DNA of 64,000 nucleotides from contig CM032117.1 of NCBI GenBank assembly GCA_018894105.1, forward strand, positions 40,094,501 to 40,158,500, read 5' to 3'. The stretch comes from Jacaranda mimosifolia. Taxonomy: Eukaryota; Streptophyta; Magnoliopsida; Lamiales; Bignoniaceae. Position numbers and translations under genes: made by a program. The notes beneath the pieces were generated by a model. The model made no database searches, had not been told where the DNA came from, and worked only from the letters and a program-made list of their open reading frames with translations. Below, piece after piece: positions 11,544-24,474 of the stretch (position 1 is the stretch's first letter; every line of letters starts with the position of its first letter).

Positions 11544-14500
11544 ATATGTTTGAAATTTTGAGCTATGCTAGGATATGATCCTTGGAATATGAAAGGTTTG
11601 ATTAGTGGAGAGTAAGCTTGATTCTGAGCTTTGAATGAGGTATGAAAGTTTTGGTTAGTAAGAGAATAAACATGACTTTGGGATTTGTTTGGGACATAAA
11701 TTTTTTGGATAATGTTCGATATGAAGGATCTGAAGGGTTATGGTTGGGCATCCGACCAATGTATAATCTGTAACTCCTAAGGTCTCGAGCATGTGACTTC
11801 TTATATTTGGGAGGAGTAACATTCTTAGGGACTTGTATTAGATACAAATTTGTTTGAGAGCATTCTAATCAATGTGTGAGCCGACGATCATTTTAGATAG
11901 AGCTGAATTGATAAGCAAAAGATCTTTTAGATTGATACTTGGGACATAAGAGTGTATTATGACTTAAATGATGTGGCTATTTGGGAAATAGTATGTTGAT
12001 AACTCAGATTTCCTTGGAATGTGAAATATTGAGATTAGTGAAGGTTAAGATTGACATGATAATCTGGCTAGGATGTGAACTTCTAGGACATTACTTGATA
12101 TCAAGAGAATAAAGAATTGGTGTTGAAGTGGCCAGCCAATATCTAGTCCGTTATTCTTGAGATGTCAAGCATATCACTTTAGCAATGTCTGGTGGAATAA
12201 TATTCTTGGTATTATATCGTGGTGTCAGTGTATTTGTGATAATAGAACTTGAAAAGCAAATAATCATTTTGGAATAATCTGTTTTTTGGTTTCTACACGT
12301 GGTTGAGGCCTATAGAGTATTGTTGCCTCAAAGAAATTAATACTTCAGCAATGAAGTTGACTAGTATAACTGCATCATGGTATTTGAAAGGGAAATAAGG
12401 AATATTTCTCGTAAGGAAATCTTTTAAAGAAAATATAACTAATATGTGTGTATGGTTATAATTTAAATATTTGGGGAAATTATCTCATAAATAGTAAGAA
12501 AGCTCATCAGTACGAGCACAAGATGACAACAAACAAAATGAGAGGAAAATTGCCTATAAGAACAAAGTTATAAAGAAAACGTTATGATTTGAGAAGAAGG
12601 GGATAATGTTTGTTAAAGAATGTAGAAGACTAAAGTTAGTACTGGAATCTTGAAAGGAAAATATCAGGTAAGGATATACAAATCAATGAAGAAGGATATG
12701 AAGGGATTAAATGGAAATTATTGGATATAAGGACTGCTGCGGGAACCTTAGTGAAAAGGATAGTAATGAAGGTTGGGGACTATTATACTGATACACTATA
12801 ATTAATTATCAAAGCTGAAAAAGATATAAGACCTATAACTAGAAAATAAAGGATAAAGATTCATATTTAGAAATGAGACACCTTACCCAAACCCTTGACA
12901 ACGGAAGACTAGAATTCTACGTTCTGGAAGTTGAAATAATATAAACTTTGAACAAGTATATCCATAAGAGCAACCCGTTATTGTACATCTATGTATTAGA
13001 CGTGATTGGATAAATAACCTATCGATAATATATCAAATATAGCTAGTTTTTTCTCACCACAAACTAAGACGATCAATTGGATCAAATAAAAACTTTAATA
13101 CCTTTAAGAATGAGATTCGTACACACACACACAAATAGAATTGCACGTAAAACTTGTGTACAACTAAAAATGAACATATTGACTAAACTCCACGAAGTCT
13201 TACACCCTATTTTGGTGTCCCATAGCTTTAAAAAATGAAATAGAAACTTAGAGATTAATTTAACAATTAATAAGTTTAATAAAGAAAATCCAGTACTCTT
13301 AAGAACCAGATAAACATACATATATATATATATATAATTTCAACAACTCATGTATAAATGCAATTGTGTGCATAGATTTGAATTCTAGGAACCCTGTCAC
13401 ATATTCAAATTCCCTACACTTTGAAATAACATAGCAACTTTAGCACTATTTAGGAATGTCTCGGGTTGAATGAAATAGACTCCATTGCTCTAGGATCAGC
13501 TTCAAAAACCTAGAATCTTGATGCACCAGAAGATGCAAAATAGATCGATTCCACTACAATGGCCAGTTGCCGATTAATCGACTCGATCCATTCTAATACC
13601 ACAATACGAATGCCATGCATAGAGATGCTCGGGAAAGGATAGACAGCGATGCCATTCTCTCGCGACAATCTTATGAATAGATTATAAAGCAAGACAATGT
13701 AGGATAGGATTCTAGTTGTATTCTAGTTGTAGCAGAATGATATCTATGCGGTTTATTGATAAACAAGGTTAGGGCAAGTAACTTTAAAAGTATAAAAGAC
13801 CTTATGGGAAATACCTAGCATAATTTCTTGGGTTTCATTCACCAAAATTTACAAGAGGGTTGGCGATTAAAGCATAAGAACATCGATTGAAATGAGATAG
13901 AGTCTTTAGAGTATCAAGAAAAGATCAAGTATCACTAATAAAGACTTATGCGATAACAATAAGACCTGAATGAACCTCTTTGAGCATGGAATCTAAATGC
14001 CTCTCCACGTAAACTACCTGGTCTAGGGTGAAATTTTATAATTACTTTAAGGAAAAGCCAACATACATTAAGAATAGATATAATGAGAATTACCATATGT
14101 TTATGATAATAGTGCCATGAATTGAATTAATTCCATTTGTGTTGACCAACGCTCTTGCAGTATTTACAGGATGATGTATAGAGTGTTCTGATTTATTAGA
14201 TTAGTTTCTAATGATTTCATTAAGGATATTTGATATATTCAAAAGGAAAGAAAGTGCTCTATTGTAATCATGCTTGGAGTCAACAATGCTTATTGGAATA
14301 CGAACTATATGTTAGCTTAACCAGTTGAGTATCAATTGAGAGAGAAGTATAGTTGAGGGAGTATAACACCTTGAGAGGACAACCGAGTGATCCTATTAGA
14401 TCAATGTCATATTCAATCGGAAACAACTAGGGAATGTGTCAAAAATGCAAACCCATTAGGTTTTACCAAATTAATGTCAACAGAAAATGTTAATTAATCT

Positions 14501-16658
14501 CAATCACAAGTTGGTTATATCATAACAGATAGTTACCAATTAACCAAACTAACAAGATCAAACACTAAGATGAGAACACTCTAACTGAAAATGTATAGAA
14601 AAGATAGAGAATGGCATCAAGTCCCTACACCAATTCTATGACTAGATTCTAAAGTAAGGAGGCAGAAGATAACATCTGATTATAGGGAAATGATACCTTT
14701 GTGGATTAGTGATAGACAGTACTAGACTAGTAGTTATAAAAAGTATCATAAAAAACTTATGGAGAACACCATGTGTATTTGGAATCCATTTAGCAAAGTT
14801 TATGAGGAGACTGGCAATTAGAACACTAGGGCTTTGATTAAAAGTGTGAAGGGATCCTCTGAGTATCGAGAAAAGACCTGATGGAAAGCATTTTGGATAA
14901 TTTCTGGGATTTCATTCGCCAAAGTTTATGAAAGGATTAACAATCAGAATACAAGGACATTGATTAAAAATGCATGAAAGTCCTTAGAGCATCGAGAAAC
15001 AACCATGTATCATTGATACAAACTTGAGGGACAATGATAGGAACTAAACAAGCCTCATTGAATATGGAACCATAATACTTTGCCCCCTGCAAACTATTTA
15101 GCTCAGTGTAAAGATGTATAGTTTATTTAAAGTTGAACTAGGCTGAGAATGCTCTTAGTTAGAAGTTTGTGGAAAAGGGTAAACTGGGAATTACTTCTTA
15201 TTCATAATATAGGTACTATAGACTAAAACAATGTCATTTGGGTGATTGGGCTCTAACAATGTTTGCTAATATGATATGCATGATGTTTTAATTCGTTGGG
15301 TCAATTTCTAACAATTCTACTAAGGACATTTGGTGAACTTGGAATCAAGGAAAGAGTCATTCGACATTCACACATGATGTTATGGATACTTACAAGAATA
15401 CCAATTATGTGATAAGTTAATAATATAAGTATCAATTTGGAAAAAAGGTACATTTAAAAGTGTGCAACACCATGAAGGAACATTAGGGTAATCATGCTAA
15501 GATCAAGGTTGGAGTCAATTGAAAATAGCAAAGTGACTCTGCTAAAACCAAGATGTTTAGGCTATTGAAAATGGACAGGAGATAAGTTAGAAATACAAAG
15601 TCCTTTAAGTTTTGCCTGTTAATATCATAGATGTATTCAATATTTTTATTAGGCGGTGAATATGTTGATTCACTTAAATAAGAAGAATTGGTGATCTTAA
15701 CACATGGGGAAAGGTATGAAGAGATCCTATGAAATAAAAGAAAAACTAGCTTGTTCTAGTTTTTGTTCCTCTTACAGAATGTACAGGATTGTTATATGCA
15801 TCTATACTCTCACTAAATATTAGATTATAGGAAAGGAATCATAGGTACCCAAAGAAAACTTAAATCCTGGAAGCAAAATTATCCCACTAAGAGTATATAA
15901 CTTGTCGCTTTGAGTTTCCTCATTAAAACAAGATCACTTTTGTGGACTAATAAAATTTCTTGAAAAATATGGATTATAAGAACGCAAAGAATAAAATTAT
16001 ATGTGCAAGTTGCAAATTTGAAGTTCCTTCTGGAATTGAGACATTACGAAGCACATGATTCCTTGAGAGGAGATAGAATTTGATCTTACCAAAGTTGGGC
16101 CCACAGTAAGTGAAGAAGATTGAAGAATATGTTAGGAATAAAAGTTTCTTAGGCTTTGACAATTCGTGTCAAATATGGTCTTCTTAAGGTCTGTAGATCC
16201 ACTGATTAAAATAGCTAAGAAGAGATAGATTAATCTTGGTACTAGTTTTACCCTACTTTGGGAAACTTAAGAAAATATCAAATATGCTTATGCCCTAAAA
16301 TGAATATGGAGTCGTGAGAGATGATCTCACATGCATTAGAAAGATTCGAGATGTAGAAACATATGAACTTGCCGGACATGGGGTATAGAAGACAACTCCA
16401 AACACATGACAAAATATGAAATGCCTAAATAAGTGTAATTCGACAAAAAACCCGCAATAGTGATTCTTAATAAGAAGGATTTCCACTTTTCTGCAACAAG
16501 TAAGAGTTACTTGAAATTGGAGAAAGGAATATGTGGAACCAATTGGATTAAAAGAGATAAGAACCCGCAACAAATTATCTTTGGGAATAGTAAAATGGTA
16601 AGTGGTGACACTACAAGGTCTTTCATGTTTCAAATAAGAATCTGGGGACCAGATTCTC
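11544..16658 (+). pseudogene. Decayed gag-pol of Tekay-like element
   Basis: No long frame survives, but traces of reverse transcriptase can be read. Around 14134-14243 the DNA follows the RT block PFGLTNAPAVFM...FIDDILIYS with many stops and shifts, and a second copy of this block lies around 15241-15480. The tail just before the polypurine tract reads SLKGG(E), as in chromoviral polyproteins. Two further internal duplications are visible: 11570-11880 resembles 11990-12240, and the RT-bearing stretch is repeated. Gag, protease and integrase could not be located by eye. Minus-strand frames in this interval are chance openings. Confidence 0.7.
13730..15600 (+). repeat. Internal duplication inside the decayed pol
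   Basis: The phrase ttcattc(a/g)ccaaa(a/g)ttta(c/t) with its surroundings occurs near 13835 and 14910, about 1.08 kb apart, with a third partial copy near 14787. The RT block downstream is also doubled (about 14134-14243 and 15241-15350) at nearly the same offset. This supports a duplication of about 1.1 kb plus a shorter partial copy (about 14700-14880). The copies have diverged about as much as the rest of the element, so the event is old. Confidence 0.6.
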
Positions 16659-16672
16659 TTAAGGGGGGAGAG
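16659..16672 (+). other. Polypurine tract of Tekay-like element
   Basis: ttaaggggggagag ends directly at the TG of the 3' LTR. Its position and composition fit the plus-strand primer of an LTR retrotransposon. Confidence 0.85.
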
Positions 16673-19600
16673 TGTTAACACCTCGAATTTTAAATACCAT
16701 AAAATTAAAATAAGAAAAAGGATTGAATGTCATAAAATTAAAATAGGAAAAAGAGTTGATTGTCTATAATTATAAAATTTAAGGGGTCAATGTGAATGAA
16801 TTAAAAGTTTAAGGACTTCAGAATAATTAAATTTGGACCCAATTGGCCACAAATAGAAATGTTTGTTGTCAATGTGTAAGAACTAAAAGTTGGACAATTT
16901 AATTGAAAGTCGGAGGCCAAAGTGAAAGACGGTTAAAAGCCCAGGGGTTCAATTGAAGACGGTGGGAAACTTTTAGGGGTCAACTTGAAGAAGCTAGAAA
17001 ATGTTTTATATATATAGGATTAAGGACGAAATTATGTTTAATTCTCAAAATTGATCCCAGACTTACCCCGACAACGAATCATCAGAAAACTACTAGAAAA
17101 CTTGAAAATGATACCGTAGTAAGCTTTTTCTAGCTGAGAAGAGCACAACCATACCAAGATTGACTAAAAACACCAAAAAAATCATTGGGAAATTGAGGAC
17201 GACGACAAATGAGCGACGGATGTGATGGTTTGGCCGTTTTTTGTGGCAAAATAAGGTTGTATTCAAGGGGCTTTTAGTTGGAATCATGCAGGGCAGCGCG
17301 AGGGTAGTCTCAATTTGGCATTTCAATAGCAGGTGGCGGAGGAATTGAGATGGCGACATTCAGTGGTGTTAGAGTTTCGCGGTGGCTTTGAACGACCACT
17401 CGACCAGTGCGTCGGCATCAAAACCAAAAATTGAATGGGGCATCCTGTTCGCCGTGATGAGGTGCATCTTTTAGTGTGGCCAACTCCATCTTTGGCAACG
17501 GTGGCTCAGAGGTGCGACGATGGTGGCACTTTGATAGCGGGCCCAAAATGTGATTTTGAGTCCATTTGGGTTGTTATCGGCTTGAAATTGGATCCAAATT
17601 TGATCCAAATTTGGTAAATTTCATACTGAATGATAAATTCGATTGATTTTACACTTCTAAGTCTATGCTAACTAAATTAAAATTATCAAAATATAATTTC
17701 ACTCGAGATAATGAGTAATTTTGTGAATATTGAACAAAATTGATTATAATTCTAAGTTTAGAAAATTAAGAAAGGTTGATTAAAAGATTTACCCTTGGAC
17801 CGATTATATATCATGTTGTGAACGAAATATAGTTAAGCTTAACCTAAAGCTTAAGTTATATGAATATTAGAATGAAAATGAATTATGAGACTTGGACCTC
17901 ATAAACTCGTAAAACCCAACTAATTTAGGAGCCTAGACCCTCATCACATACCATAAAATAAGTGAAGTAATGAATGAAGTTTGTTAAAGATAGACACTCA
18001 AGAATTAGATCTGGTAACCTAAAATTAAAATATCTCAAAGTCTTAGAATAAGATAATGAAGTATATCGTAAAGCTATCGAGACAGTTAGAACATTAAGAT
18101 GATAAGATGGGAATGATCGGCTCAAGTAAGTAAAGTCCGGCAATATTGAGAGTATCATGTATCTGAAGGCTAAATGAGACTGCAATGATATAGGTCGTAT
18201 TAGTAATCCATTCATCTACTGACAGTTAAGGATTACCACATTTAATTACTTGAGCATTTAGATATGAAACCAAGATTATCGGGATTGTGTCAGAATAACT
18301 TTCAGTTTGATAAAGACATTAACTATATTTATACTTAAGATTCAAAGGATTAATAGGATGATAACTCAAGTTATCTTATAAAAGTTCTTAGTTTGACTAG
18401 GAAGCTAGGACTTGAGTAACCATACTACTAGTGAACTCCTTCTGCAGTTACCAGGTGAATTTATGCTCAATAGTATAAGATTTCTTTACTGGGGAAGGAA
18501 CACATATACTTATTATATATCCTGCTCACTTAATTCCTTTCAATCTACTTGTTCAGAAATTTACCACACATCACCACTTTATGTTAATTGTGGTTCTTAC
18601 TGAACTTTATTTATGATGTTTTGGCTGTAATTGGCAATCGTGTTGGAAAAACTAAAAAGGGATTTTGAAATATGTGTTCTATTAGCGCCATGACTATTAT
18701 CTTGAAGTGAGTTTGATATTAATTTCTTGATTGCTTGTATGTCATGGAAAATCATAGTGTTAATTGAAATGTTGTTGGACGTGTTATGTAATAATAGCGA
18801 AAGTGTTTAATGGTGGGTCCAAGGATCGGCTTTGAAAGACGATCAGGCGGAATGGACCAATGGTGATTGATCTTTCGGCTGATACCCATACAAGCTGTAC
18901 ATATAATCCTAACTCATAGCCAGCTGGAGATAGCTGTCTATGAGCGAGATCAAGCATGTAGCTAGGTAGGAGAAAGTGGAGTGACAAGGTAGAAGAACCA
19001 CCAGCAACAAGATTATGAAAGTAATTGAGATGCTTGATACTTGTGCTTTCAAACTTAATATTTGATAAAAATCAAATGATTGTTCAAATACCTTGTCGAC
19101 CCCTTTGGTCATATTTGAGATTTAAATCTCTGTAAACAGGCCGCAAGTTTTGTGAAGTCTCATCACTAGTATGGGATGGTGGTGAGATGGATCACCAAAA
19201 AATTTTACTAAAATCTTCTCTTACAGCTTCTGGAAATTTTAATGCTTCTATTTTTTCTTATATACTATTTGAGAAATTTTCATTCTATTGTTATTGCTAA
19301 ATTATTTTACTAAGTTATTCGGACTTAAGTTGTTGTGTTGTTATCTTCCATTCTTTACCCCATATAAGAACAAGTGATGAAGATAGATCAAACCATGGGA
19401 TACACGAGGTAATAGGTCCAATAAATATATAAATATGCATATTGTAATTATAGAAATACTAACACCAATGTAATGAATGTGGTGGAAGTGTTGAGTGTGG
19501 GTCATGATATTTTGAGAATAAGTTGTATCTCTGATGTGTGGGTCATGATATTTTGAGAATAAGTTGTATCTCTGATGGGTGGCGTTTGTGGAAATTAAAT

Positions 19601-19702
19601 ACTTTGGATTTTGAAAGTTTATTTTTTAGTTATCCAGTAGACTTGTGGTATAAAATGGGGCACCTCAAATGGGAGCAGGCGCCTCCTGGTCGGGACGCTA
19701 CA
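16673..19702 (+). repeat. 3' LTR of Tekay-like element
   Basis: About 3,030 bp, direct repeat of 8478-11527, with canonical TG...CA ends. A 41-bp unit is tandemly duplicated at 19495-19576 and is single in the 5' LTR, so it arose after insertion. Confidence 0.9.
19495..19576 (+). repeat. 41-bp tandem duplication in 3' LTR
   Basis: The unit starting gtgtgggtcatgatat occurs twice, identical, at 19495-19535 and 19536-19576. The 5' LTR has one copy. Confidence 0.9.
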
Positions 19703-19707
19703 ATTTA

Positions 19708-20697
19708 TAATTAGTTTTATTTGTAAAAAACTTATAATAAAATCTGTTTTACTCATAACCATGAGATGTGGAAATTTTGAATTATTACATTACACTAGAA
19801 ACCGAAAATTGTGTTAAATTATTTTAAAAAATAAATATGAAATAAAATAAAAATTAAGCTACATATATATAAGAAAAAATTATAATTAAAAATGATATGT
19901 TCTAATTTGGACAGATGGGAGCTGGAAATATATAGAATTAGCTTTTTAGAAATTTCTATATTTAAGTGTTTTTTACTTTTCATTTTAGACTTTAAATTTT
20001 CTATAATTAATTTGAGTAAAGTTGGGACTTCTAGTTTTGATGTTATGTTTTTATATTTTTTGATTTAATTATCTTTACTTTTTTATTTTACGTTTTAAAA
20101 TTAATCTTTTAAAAATTAAGGCTTTGGTTAGTTACATTTTGATTAAATTGTGAAAAATGTTTTAGAAGAAATTGTTTGGGGAAATAGATTAGGGGAATGC
20201 GTTGACTATTTGTTTTTATTTTGAGATTGTTGGAAAATATTTTGGAATAAAATTATTTATTTAGAATTATCTTGAAAGGACAAAATTCTAATATAAATGC
20301 ACATCAATTATTTTTTATTAAGTTAACGAGGTGAAATGATTTTTTATATTAGTTATAAATTTGAATATATAATTAGAATGATTGGTAGATGTATGTATAT
20401 TTATAATAATTAACATATGATTGGAAGAAAATGATGTTATATATATGATTATTATACAAAAATATTATTATTGGGATATTATACATATATATATGAAATA
20501 TTTATATACAATAATGAAAAAGTTTTAAAATGTAATGTAATAATCCTTAAAATAAGTTTTCTTTTAAATATGAAATGAAAATTAAAAGTTACTATAAAAT
20601 TTATCATTTCAAGAATTATTGTGAATTATTGTAATATTATTCCCATTAACTACTTCAGCAAAACATAAGAATAAATTATTAATTATTAAAATTATTT
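19708..20697. other. AT-rich stretch, no gene
   Basis: AT-rich DNA with stops in every frame and short palindromic AT words. The part next to 20698 replaces the expected first 200 bases or so of the following LTR, so the boundary at about 20698 is a truncation or rearrangement point. I see no coding sequence or RNA gene. Confidence 0.5.
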
Positions 20698-21257
20698 ATT
20701 AAAGAAGTTCAAGTCAATCTGAAAGTCTCATATCAAGTATCTATATAAAGGGGTTGACTAAAGCTCATTCTACACCCAACACAAATTACTGCAAGTAAGA
20801 GAAAACTTTAAAGGAATCCAGCAAATCTCTCAAGCAAATTCAAGGAGATCCACAACATTCAAGGCGTTCTTCGTGGAGTTCATTAAATTTTGGCATTTGA
20901 TTCGAGATCAAGGTGCGAAGCCCTCTAATTACCATTATTTTATTCAAATCAAATTTAAGAAGATCCATAGTATTCAAAATGTTCTTCGCGGAGCTCATAT
21001 ATTTTGGCGTTTGATTTGAGATTAAAATGCGAAGTGCTCAAATTGGCGTTATTTCGAATTAAATTCAAGAAAATCCACGGTGTTCAAGGATTCATCGTAG
21101 AGCTCATCAAATTTCAAGATTATATTTGGAGGGAAAGAATTAGAGGATTAGATTAAAGATTGGATGCACAATTGATAAGTTTGATTTTCATTTTATTTGT
21201 ATAGATTTTTCTTGTCTTGTAATTTTAATTTTGCAGATAAAGAAATTTGTGCTTACA
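20698..21257 (+). repeat. Partial 5' LTR of gag-only element
   Basis: It matches about 23772-24321 from ttaaagaagttcaagtcaa to the aca end, but lacks the first 275 bases or so of the LTR. A TATA-like tctatataaag near 20738 is shared with the other copy. Three near-repeated phrases of the aagatccac...ttcaag type recur inside the LTR at about 130-base spacing. Confidence 0.8.
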
Positions 21258-21280
21258 AATTTTGGCACGTCCAGTAGGAC
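21258..21280 (+). other. Leader / primer-site region
   Basis: The phrase ttttggcacgtccagtagg follows the LTR end directly. Similar tttggcacgcccagtggg leaders mark the primer region of some plant Gypsy elements. The tRNA it would pair with is not settled here. Confidence 0.5.
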
Positions 21281-21326
21281 GATCTCTACCTCTCATCTAT
21301 TTCCTTCATTAAGATTGAAGTATCAA

Positions 21327-22500
21327 ATGGCCGCCAACAAGACTATAACATTGAAAAATACTACCTCAAATTCCACAAGTATTGGAGCAAAAAGTGTTAG
21401 TGTCATCACAAAAAGTATGTCCAAGAAGTTGCAATCATCTTTGGAGGTGGCTCCTTCGCTTGCAATGGAAAATGTGATGCTCTATTTTGTTGATATGAAT
21501 GAAGATGGTGTAGACTCAAAGGAATAATCCTCATCATCCATTCCCCACTCAATATCAAATTCCTTGAGCATGGCGATGATGATGGTGACAAGTGCTATAA
21601 CCTTCGAGGAACATGTTGCAAATTTGACAAAGGCTATTAAAGGATTCACGAAGCATGTCCAAGAGCGAGACTTTCAAATCTCCAAATTGATAAGCAAAGT
21701 GGACAATCTTGATGCAAGTTGCATGGTGTAAAAACAAATTGAGGCTCAGGATGAAGGCGAAACATTCACAAAGAAACAATCAGCGAAAAATGAAAAGACT
21801 ACAAATAAAGAACTACAAGTTTCCACTGACGAACTAATTCCCATTAACCCATTGAACGATTTTATCATTAGGACTATCAAAGATAAGCTTGATGGAAGTT
21901 CTAAGTCGTCTATGACTTACTCCAAGACATATTATCAAAGGATTGACAACTTTAAGATGCCAATTGATTACCAATCCCTAACGTTTCAACAATTTGATGG
22001 CAAGGGCAACCCAAAACAGCACATGGCTCATTTCATTAAGACTTGTAATAATGCTGGGACATATGGAGATCATTTGGTCAAGCAATTTGTTCGATCAATA
22101 AAAGACGATACTTTTGATTGGTATACTGACTTGGAGACAAGCTCTATCAATAGTTGGGGGCAGTTGGAACAAGAGTTTCTCAATCGCTTCTACGGCATTC
22201 GAAGGACAGTCAGTATGATTGAACTCACCAACTCCCGCCTATGGAAAGAAAAACATATTATTGAATACATCAATCGTTGGAGAAATTTGAGTCTTAATTG
22301 TAAAAATCGATTGTCGGTGGCTTCAACATTGAGATGTGTATCCAATGAATACATTGGGGTTTTTGAAATACACTTGAAGGAGTCAAACTAAAATTTTTTG
22401 AAGATTTGGCAACTCATGCAAAAAATATTTAAATGAGCATAATAAACAAAAAGACTTATGTGATGCCAATGATGATGAAGATGTTGGGGGCAATTAATTT
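21327..22500 (+). pseudogene. Gag remnant (Retrotrans_gag)
   Basis: A start at 21327 (MAANKTITLKN...) opens a low-complexity N-terminal part rich in Ser/Thr/Lys that stops at about 21525. After a broken stretch, 21852-22391 encodes 179 residues with the hallmarks of a Gypsy gag core: FDGKGNPKQHMAHF, then VKQFVRSIKDDTFDWYTDL, SWGQLEQEFLNRF and INRWRNLSL. In this family these helices build the capsid-like particle. The frame then ends and no zinc knuckle or protease follows. At least two stops separate the two pieces, so no full gag can be made. Confidence 0.75.
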
Positions 22501-23290
22501 TCATCTTCAAATCATAAATACTCCTTGATAAGAGCCTAAACTATCAATAGTGCTCTCAGATAAGAACATAAACTATCTAAAATTCTCAAGTCTCCAAGTC
22601 TTAAAAATCTACAACTCAAGTCTCCAATACTTCAAGTCAAGGTTCAAAATTCGAAGTCCCAAGTCCAAGACTCAAAATTTTAAATCTCCAAATCAAATAC
22701 TCAAGTCTCTAAGCCTCCAAATTCAAGATCATGTCTTCAAGTCTCCAAGTATTCAAGTCAAGCTCAAGTTTCCAAATCTCCAAGTTCAAGACTTAAATTT
22801 TTAAGTCTCCAAATCAAATATTTAAATCTTCAAATTCAAAATGCTTCTTGATAAGACCTTAAACTATTAATTAGGCTCCTAAATACAAGCATAAACTATA
22901 TAAATATTCAAAGTCTCCCCATGTGTTCCTTGATAAGAGTTTAAACTATTAATAAGGCTTCTAGATACAAGCATAAACTATCTAAATGTTCAAAATTTCT
23001 CCATATGCTCCTTGATATGAGCTTAAACTTTCAATAAGGCTCCTAGGTACGAGCATAAACTATCTAAATATTCAAATTCTTCCTATATACTCATTGATAA
23101 GAGTGTAAACTGTCTATTAAGCCAAACTTAAGTAAACTCCTTGACATGAGTATAGATTGTCAACCAAATGCAAGTGGACTCCTTGACACGTGTATAAAAT
23201 GTCTATTCAATTTAAATATGCTCCTTGACGCACGAGCCTAAACTGCATGTTACTCCTAAATTGCATGAGTACAAACTATGTACGACACAC
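22500..23290 (+). repeat. Minisatellite region in gag-only element
   Basis: Two repeat types replace pol. Bases about 22573-22850 carry ctcaagtctccaagt-type words over and over. Bases about 22510-22570 and 22845-23280 carry degenerate units of about 42 bases, often paired to about 85, of the form ctccttgataagagcttaaactatc followed by aaggctcctagatacaagcataaactat. Units drift strongly toward the 3' end. The + strand frame at 22550-22804 is a product of the repeat, not a gene. Confidence 0.75.
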
Positions 23291-23481
23291 CCATAAAAAA
23301 GATATTTACTTTGAATTATGTTATGAATTGACCATTTGATTGGGCACCATAGCTCAAGGAATGCTTGGAGGATGTTCTTGTTGCAAACATATGTGAAAAT
23401 TTTGAGAGAAAAGGAAAATTTCTCAAATACTTCAAGTCTTGCCTCTTTTGTGGATGATTGGCATATCTTTCGCCAGGTCTT

Positions 23482-23495
23482 GAAGTGGGGGCATT
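23482..23495 (+). other. Polypurine tract of gag-only element
   Basis: gaagtgggggcatt lies directly before tgtagacat, the LTR start. The position fits plus-strand priming, although the last bases are not pure purine. Confidence 0.55.
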
Positions 23496-24321
23496 TGTAG
23501 ACATATCAATTTTTGGTCAATTGAGAAGTGCCACGTGTAAAATAATATGCTAGTTGCTAATTTAAAATTTTCTATTTATATTTTGGAATTTACTAAATTT
23601 AATTCCAAAAGATAAATATTTAATTTTAATTAATACTCTAGTATTTATTTTATGCTCAAATCAAATATTGACAAGTGTAAAAGATGAAGTATTTGCGTCT
23701 ATGGACCAATCAAATCGAAGATATTTGATATTATCTCTTGATATTTGATATTATCCTATCAAAAAGAAAACTATTAAAGAAGTTCAAGTCAATTTGAAAG
23801 TTTCCCATCAAGTATCTATATAAAGGGAGTGCTCAAAGCTCATTCTACACACTACACAAATCCTTGCAAGTGAGAGAAAACTTTGAAGGAGTTCAGCAAT
23901 TCTTTCAAGCAAATTTAAGGAGATCCACAGCATTCAAGGCATTCTTCGTGGAGCTCCTTAAATTTTGGCGTTTGATTCGAGATCAAGGTGCGAAACCCTC
24001 AAATTGGTGTTATTTTCTTTAAATTAAATTTAAGAAGATCCACAACATTCAAGGCGTTCTTCGCGGAGCTCATATATTTTGACGTTTGATTTGAGATTAA
24101 GATGCAAAGCGCTCAAATTGGTGTTATTTTCAACTTAAATTTAAGAAAATCCATGATGTTCAAGGCATTCATCGCAGAGCTCATCAAATTTTAAGATTAT
24201 ATTTGGAGGGAAAGAATCAAAGATTAAATCCACAATTGATAAGTTTGATTTTCATTTTATTTGTATAAAATTTTTTTGTCTTGTAATTTTAATTTTGCAG
24301 CCAAAAAATTTTGCATTTATA
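23496..24321 (+). repeat. 3' LTR of gag-only element
   Basis: About 826 bp from TGTAGAC to a degraded end (ata, where the other LTR has aca). The last 550 bases match 20698-21257. The first 275 have no partner in the window. A TATA-like tctatataaag lies near 23814. Confidence 0.75.
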
Positions 24322-24474
24322 TAGTCATTTGCAAAATAAAGATTTGGCTATTATTTTAAAAATATAGCAACTTTTTATTGAAAGTTACAGTCCAACAAGT
24401 ACCATATCTGTTGGACCATTGCCTACCTGAACCATCAAGGTATACTGCACCGCACATCCACTGAGACAATTTGA

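Larger units (their letters stand above)
8478..19702 (+). mobile_element. Complete Tekay/Del-like Gypsy retrotransposon (decayed)
   Basis: Two direct repeats of about 3 kb bound a 5.1-kb interior. A perfect 5-bp target duplication, attta, lies at 8473-8477 and 19703-19707. The interior starts with a tRNA-Met(i)-type primer site and ends with a polypurine tract directly before the 3' LTR. LTRs that open TGtTAACACCtCG, are 3 kb long and use tRNA-Met are typical of the Tekay/Del chromovirus lineage of Ty3/Gypsy; that placement is inference. Gag-pol is shredded by stops and frameshifts. The LTRs differ at very roughly one base in ten over the stretches I compared, so the insertion is old. Confidence 0.9.
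20698..24321 (+). mobile_element. 5'-truncated gag-only Gypsy-type element
   Basis: A 560-bp block at 20698-21257 is repeated at about 23772-24321 as the 3' part of a longer LTR. Between them lie a gag remnant and minisatellite DNA, but no protease, reverse transcriptase or integrase. The junction after the first LTR reads ttttggcacgtccagtagg, a leader seen in non-chromoviral Gypsy elements. A G-run (gaagtggggg) precedes the TGTAGACAT start of the 3' LTR. The element is therefore non-autonomous or deleted, and its left end is missing. Confidence 0.75.

Noticed and set aside
16295..16681. 128-codon minus-strand frame at the end of the Tekay-like element
   Set aside because: Antisense to worn pol sequence, ends in the polypurine tract and has no domain.
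8478..19702. Classification as a LARD (non-coding large derivative)
   Set aside because: Reverse-transcriptase remnants can be read in the interior, so it descends from a coding element.
21406..21779. Two minus-strand frames
   Set aside because: Antisense to gag of the gag-only element.
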